A stretch of 64,000 nt of DNA from assembly GCA_916610825.1 (NCBI GenBank), contig OU744448.1:28790107-28854106 (forward strand), read 5' to 3'. A program made the translations under genes and the position numbers. The notes under the pieces were generated by a model. The model ran no database searches and had not been told where the DNA came from. It saw only the letters and a program-made list of their open reading frames with translations. Shown here piece after piece: positions 59,107 through 64,000 of the stretch; positions within the stretch are counted from its first letter, which is position 1, and every line of letters begins with the position of its first letter. Source of the stretch: Haliclystus octoradiatus. Taxonomy: Eukaryota; Cnidaria; Staurozoa; Stauromedusae; Haliclystidae.

Positions 59107-59955
59107 TTACTTTGTCATGGTTTCTAACGCTTGTACATTTGTAACTAATTTTTGATAGAACTCATTAATTTTGTAAGTATTTGTTCCATATATTGTAGAT
59201 AATGATAATATGCTTTGAATACGTACATTTGTTACTTCACTAGGTCTATTATATTTTGACCTTAATATAGCTTTATCTCTCTCATAACCTTCATTTGTGA
59301 AAGGTAGCCCATCAATAACAGGGCCTATTTTTCCTTCAATCAGCTCTTTCAAATATAAAAACTTTGTAACTTGTGCTAAATTGCTACTATTTTCTATTTC
59401 GGACTCAAATTGGTCCCAGAATCTGTTCCAGTCGATATGTGTTCCATTGAACTTTGTTTTAACCAGCTTTGGTATTTTAGCACTTACTATGTTTTGAGAG
59501 TTTTGATCGCTCTTAATATTTTGCTTACTTTCTGCTTCTCTTTGTTTAAGCATTTGTAATTGTAGTTTTCTCTCTTCAAGTGTTTCTTCGTGTTTTTTAC
59601 TTAATAATTCTAATTCTCTGATAGAATCTTCTTCTGATACTGTATTGTTGATATCTTTAATATGTTTCTCTAAAGTCTCCATAGTTGTGTTGCTTAGCTT
59701 CAATTGTAATTGTAAATCTTTCTTCCATTGTCTCACTGATATAGGTTCTTCGCCGTCTTCTATTTTCAGTTCTTGGATTGATGTCTCCGTTTTGTTGATT
59801 TTCTCTGATTGTTTGAGTAAATCTCTCTTGTAATTTTCTATTTCTCGAACATTATTGCTCGCAATAATTCCATCTGCATCTTCCACTGTTAAGTTAAGTA
59901 ATTGTATTCTGTTTTGTAACTTCTTGAGTTGGCTCTCCAGCATTTCTTTCGCCAT
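59107..59955 (-). pseudogene. BEL/Pao gag
   Basis: 282-aa frame starting MAKEMLESQLKKLQNRIQ. The coiled-coil N-terminal half is followed by the BEL gag core: IPKLVKTKFNGTHIDWNRFW, DQFESEIENSSNLAQVTKF, YLKELIEGKIGPVIDGLPF, NEGYERDKAILRSKYNRPS. It stops at 59107; the rest of gag up to the zinc knuckles (58890-59100) is out of frame. Same strand and order as the pol remnants. Confidence 0.9.
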
Positions 59956-60050
59956 TGTAACTATATATGAATAGTTTAATCTCCAATAATTCTGTGTTGT
60001 ATAATTCGGAATGTAGTCTCAAAATTCTTCTTCCATCATGGGTGCCACTT

Positions 60051-60094
60051 TGTCGGGAATTAGATATGTCCACAACAAATAGTTCTCAGCAACG
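60051..60094 (-). repeat. Truncated 5' LTR end with adjacent primer-binding site
   Basis: 44 bp identical to the end of the 3' LTR. In element orientation it is followed by aag and TGGCACCCATGATGG, a TGG-starting primer-binding site. The rest of this LTR is missing: at 60095 the sequence switches to an inverted satellite unit. Confidence 0.8.
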
Positions 60095-60180
60095 TTCTCC
60101 AACTTCTAGGTCCTTTTGATTAAAACGAGGGATGCCGTCATGCCGATGACTAGATATCACCAGATATTACTTGTAAACGA
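60095..60180 (-). repeat. Inverted satellite unit fragment
   Basis: The reverse complement shares ggacctagaagttggag with 61203-61220 and gatatctagtcat with about 61358-61371. It is therefore one unit of the nearby satellite in opposite orientation, directly joined to the truncated LTR. Confidence 0.75.
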
Positions 60181-61011
60181 CACCCAGCGTCTGTGGAGTT
60201 TAATTTGTGTTACACTTTGTATATTTGTTCAACTATTAGAACATTGAGGAACAAATGAAATTGTTAGAACATTGAAACAACATAACACTAAACACATGAA
60301 TATCTTTGCTACAGTATTAAAATTAACTATTTCAAATCAATAATTCCGTCGTCGTAGAACACCCAAACACCTGACAAACAACTGTCACAAATTGAGGTGA
60401 TGTGTACGTAAAACAGCGGATGCACAGTCCAACTGCATGCTGCTGAGGATGACTGCCACATTTTTGAGAGATAAAATCCAACAACTAAATTCCCTTGTAT
60501 TTCATGTATTTCTTAATAAATTATATTTATTTCAAGCATAAAAAATGATTGAAAATAGGACAGATTCAACATTAAATATCTCCGCTTATACAGTTTCAAC
60601 TAAGAAATCGTTGTCACCATTCTTCATCATTTAGCTTCAGCTACTTGAATCTGTGTTAAAAATTTGTTGTGTCATGTGCTCTTTAAACTAGGTTACCTAT
60701 ATAGGCAAAATACCTAAATTATCTAATTGCTCAGCATTCTAAAAATAGGGTTACGTTATGATTGAATATAGTGCTCTCAAAACCATCCCGAAGTAACATT
60801 ACGTTATAAGTTAAAGATATGACATGCTATCATCTATTACATTCAAATAACGACACCATAATCAAACTTAGGCATAATTCAGAATACCTATTCATGTAGC
60901 TACGTCATCCAAGTTTAACATTTGTAATTAAACAATCATGTAATAATATAAAAAGAGGCCGATAAATTAGGAATTCCATTAATTAATTAACTAAATAAAA
61001 AGCACAAATTT

Positions 61012-61620
61012 CATGAAATTGGAAAAAGTGTAAATCCGGCTTTTTGAAAAGACGCAAATGCCCCCTTTGATAACTTAAATGGCTCAATCTGAATATAAAC
61101 TTGATATTTTGTCAAGAAATGTTTTGAACCTACTTCAATATAATTTGTCAAAGAGTAATCTCTAATGATACTTAATCATCAGCACCCCTTGTTTCACTTT
61201 GAGGGACCTAGAAGTTGGAGAAGGTGTAAGCCCAGCTTTTTGAAAAACCCCAAATGTCCCCTTTGTCAACTTAAGCGGCTATATCTAAATATAAACTGGA
61301 TCCTTTTTCGAGAAATATTTTGAATTTACTTCGATACATGTCTAAGAGTAGTATCTAGTGATATCTAGTCATCTGCATGTCTCAATTTATTTGGATAGAC
61401 CTACAAGCTTAAGTGAAAGACCAGCATTTTGACCCCCCTCCCCCCAAAAAACCTTTGTCAACCTGAACGGTTATATATCTAAACATAATAAATTTGATAG
61501 AGCTTTTTCATGAAATTTTATCAATTTACGTCGATACATGTTGAGTGATATGTAGTCATCGGCATATCTTGCTTTGATTTGAGAGACCTTATAATTCAAA
61601 AAGAAAAAGATGGCTTTGAG
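61012..61620. repeat. Diverged ~190-bp tandem satellite, three units
   Basis: Units begin near 61012, 61204 and 61395. They share gctttttgaaaa...c.ccaaatg, cctttg..aactta...ggct, cttcgatacatgt and agt.atctagtcatc. Divergence between units is substantial, so the array is old. A related scrap (acttcgatacatgtctgagg) occurs at about 26905. Confidence 0.8.
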
Positions 61621-62324
61621 ACTTTAGTATCAAAGAGTCAAGCAATGATAGTCAAACTTAGAATCATAGTAGTTTATGAATTATTTTAAATGTGCAACCA
61701 GTTTGAGATTAATTAGTGTGCGCTTTTAGAAGAACCAGACAGTTTTTATTGCCAACGTAGGCCTATCGAAGGTTTTCTAGACTTTGTTGAACTCGACTGT
61801 CGTGTTTTTGCAAAATCAATATCGAGCTGCTCTTTGTTGAAGCATTATCAAATACTGTCAACAGTTTCAAGCTTAGATAAGTCATAGTTTATTATGTGCT
61901 TACCTTTTTAGCGATATAGATTGTCGACTACAGTGTGTCTAGAATCATAGAATAATCAAATAATAGGCCATGACATTCAGAAATTAAGAGTTATGCCGTC
62001 GACTATTTGACTTGATAATAAAAGTTTTTCTGAATCCATTTAATCGTAACTTTTTTATTGTGAAGTGTAAACAAGTATTCAATTTTCATTAAGAAATATA
62101 AAGTGTAATCTAAATATAAGTCATAGGTTTCCTTCGTTTAACGTCTGCTTCTGATCGCCATTTTGTAAAGATAAATTACGTGTTAGGCTTTGGCCGCACA
62201 ATTAGAGCAAATTGACCGCTTTGGATATGTTACGGCACATGCGCGCGCAGGTGGTCACAACTTCTATCTGTTTGTCAAATCGCGCCCCGGGCGCAGGCCG
62301 CAAGCCGAAGGCATGTACAATATA

Positions 62325-62500
62325 ATACGCAAACGGACTCGGTGACGAAATTACCATTGTTTCATTATACTCAAACTCCTTCTCCGCGGCGCACTAATCC
62401 GAACTTCTAATTCATTTCTGAGGTATCTATAGGCCTTCAGCTAGGCAAAATTTGAATTTTTACAGCTTAAAATGCTATACAAACTGCTCATAAATTGCGA
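62325..62500. repeat. Dispersed repeat copy matching 54425-54560
   Basis: Shares atacgcaaacgg, cgaaattaccatt, the block ccgcggcgcac, and tatctataggccttca with 54425-54560. It adjoins a CpG-rich stretch at 62230-62320 (gcgcgcgcagg, cgcgccccgggcgcagg) unlike its surroundings. Confidence 0.6.
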
Positions 62501-64000
62501 CAAAAAGAAACAAAATAACGTAATTTCGAAGTAAGTCTTGCGTAGCCATTGTTCTCTTTCTTTTGTTATGAAGCGCTAAACCAAATGACAGACACAGATA
62601 CTGTCTTCGATCTAGAACTCCTGCTAGATGCTTGTTTTATAAAACATTCATTTACAGATTATATGATAAAATAACATTAACATACGGCCAGCTATCTTAG
62701 GTACTTCAGTATCAGGGGAACGTTTTGGACGGGCTGGACCATTTTCAGGAAATTATAAAAATCTCAGCCACGTCTTCGGGGGAAAAGTTTGGCTGTCAGG
62801 AAACGTCTGGTATTTCAAGCTTTTTTTCAAATATTTTCTGTGAATAGCCCTCTCTTCGAAGGAGCTATATTGTCCACTTTGAATAATTCTCAATTTTTAA
62901 ACTTTTTCCAGTTCTCCTGTAAATGCGAGAAGATTTACTGTAGAAATTGTGATTGATTGGTATAGAATACCTGTTGATGTAAGTACCATATATAGAGTAT
63001 AAGTAACTTTTATTCTTCCTCCTAGTTAAATATAGATGAAATGACCTCATGCATCATTAAAAACTTTAATGTATAACGATACATTAAAACGATAATTAAT
63101 GTATAATTATCAATCATTCTCTTTCTGACCTGCTCGAAAATGAAATAAAGATTTTTTCGAAATATTGCAAACCACTGTGTTATTTTTTATCGCATACCAT
63201 TACGGTGAAGTAAAAAATAAGAATTACTCTTTCATTAAAACAAATTATGCACAGTTGCACACACAATAGAAGCAAACTTTGGATGGATAAATATCAAAAT
63301 CTCAAACTTCAAAAAATAACTTTGGCATTATTTAAAAATTTCCAAACGATAGCCCTTTCTCCTGCTACGCCCACCCTGGCTCAGCTGTTAATCATATAAT
63401 TACTAAATAATGATCTATATTGCTATCAAACTACGCCCAAAACCCCACACTGACGTACATTTCTTAATGCTGATTAATCTGTCACAGCGTCTGATAGATA
63501 TTTTTTTGTTTGATCGTGGTTTTGAAATCAAAAAATATTATATAAGGAGGAATGTGACAATTTTGTTGAATATGGTCTACTATGATAAACTATCGATGGT
63601 TTCTAAGGCCTTATAATAATGCATGATTTCTATGGTAGTATATTTAGGTGACACAGCAAGAATCGCTGCCGTCAGTTCTTATTTGGTTTTTATCAACAGG
63701 TGTCCCTGTTTGATAAGAAGATAGAGTTTAATCTTTGCATTCTGAAATATTTAACTTCACTTTAAACACTAAATGACTTGGTCTTTATATATTTTTCACA
63801 TTGAAGAGAAGCATTGTAAAGGTAAGTTTTTGGAATTGAGACTATCAACTACTTTAAATGCATATTAGGAGCTATAATGATGACAACATACTTGCATATC
63901 CTCTCACTTAATAATAGTGTCTGTATGTTTTTGAATTATTTCAAAATCATGAATTTCTGGCGTTGTTTAAAAATATAAAATTATGCTGATATTTTATTTG
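62501..64000. other. No gene recognised
   Basis: AT-rich with no coding signature, repeats or RNA gene that I can support. Confidence 0.5.

Overview
This is an AT-rich, intron-containing metazoan nuclear window, most likely from an invertebrate deuterostome. Spliceosomal introns, an ELOVL fatty-acid elongase, a multi-exon matrin-type zinc-finger gene and a mixed transposon load (hAT, BEL/Pao, Ty3/gypsy, Penelope, LINE, TTAA-flanked MITEs) rule out a prokaryote or virus. An ascidian is my best guess, but this rests on overall character and not on a diagnostic gene.

Layout. 1-7 kb: no gene, several MITE-like inverted repeats. 7.1-8.0 kb: a complete intronless ELOVL-type elongase (-). 9.1-21.7 kb: a 12-coding-exon nuclear protein (+, 661 aa by my splicing) with two CX2CX12HX5H matrin/U1-type zinc fingers, resembling CIZ1/ZNF326/AKAP8. 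Its introns hold a nested pair of hAT-like elements and a third hAT-like element, all with perfect 8-bp target duplications. 22.6-28.2 kb: a 5.6-kb element with roughly 500-bp terminal inverted repeats and a 9-bp target duplication, inserted into an older repeat. 28.6-30.2 kb: an intronless type II membrane protein with a DDD motif (putative glycosyltransferase) and a decayed copy of its 3' end. 30.4-32.3 kb: a 'gcgccgaa' minisatellite, a rearranged Penelope element and two 199-bp MITEs sharing one TTAA. 32.9-53.2 kb: the most interesting part, described below. 37.3-42.9 kb: two broken Ty3/gypsy elements lying between the first and second peptide genes. 55.0-60.1 kb: a broken BEL/Pao element (-). 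60.1-61.6 kb: a diverged ~190-bp satellite. 61.6-64 kb: nothing recognisable except a dispersed repeat.

The highlight is a family of three paralogous minus-strand genes (33092-35224, 44239-46353, 49403-51330) that appear as short unrelated ORFs until spliced. Each has a noncoding first exon behind a TATA box, then four coding exons joined by phase-1 introns. They encode 116-123 aa precursors: an 18-residue signal peptide, a very acidic pro-segment and a C-terminal array of 7-residue repeats of the type RRRTLYW, ending in W-GKK-stop. Two readings fit: a cationic Arg/Trp antimicrobial peptide masked by an acidic propiece, or a multi-copy precursor releasing T-(L/H)-Y-W tetrapeptides at tri-arginine sites with a terminal amidation signal. 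The second recalls the Tyr/Trp-derived small peptides of ascidian blood cells (halocyamines, tunichromes). The second and third genes lie in a head-to-tail tandem duplication with a readable junction (42901-48150 / 48151-52875). Two MITE insertions with empty sites in the other copy postdate it, and a fourth inverted 5' relic lies at 53.0-53.2 kb.
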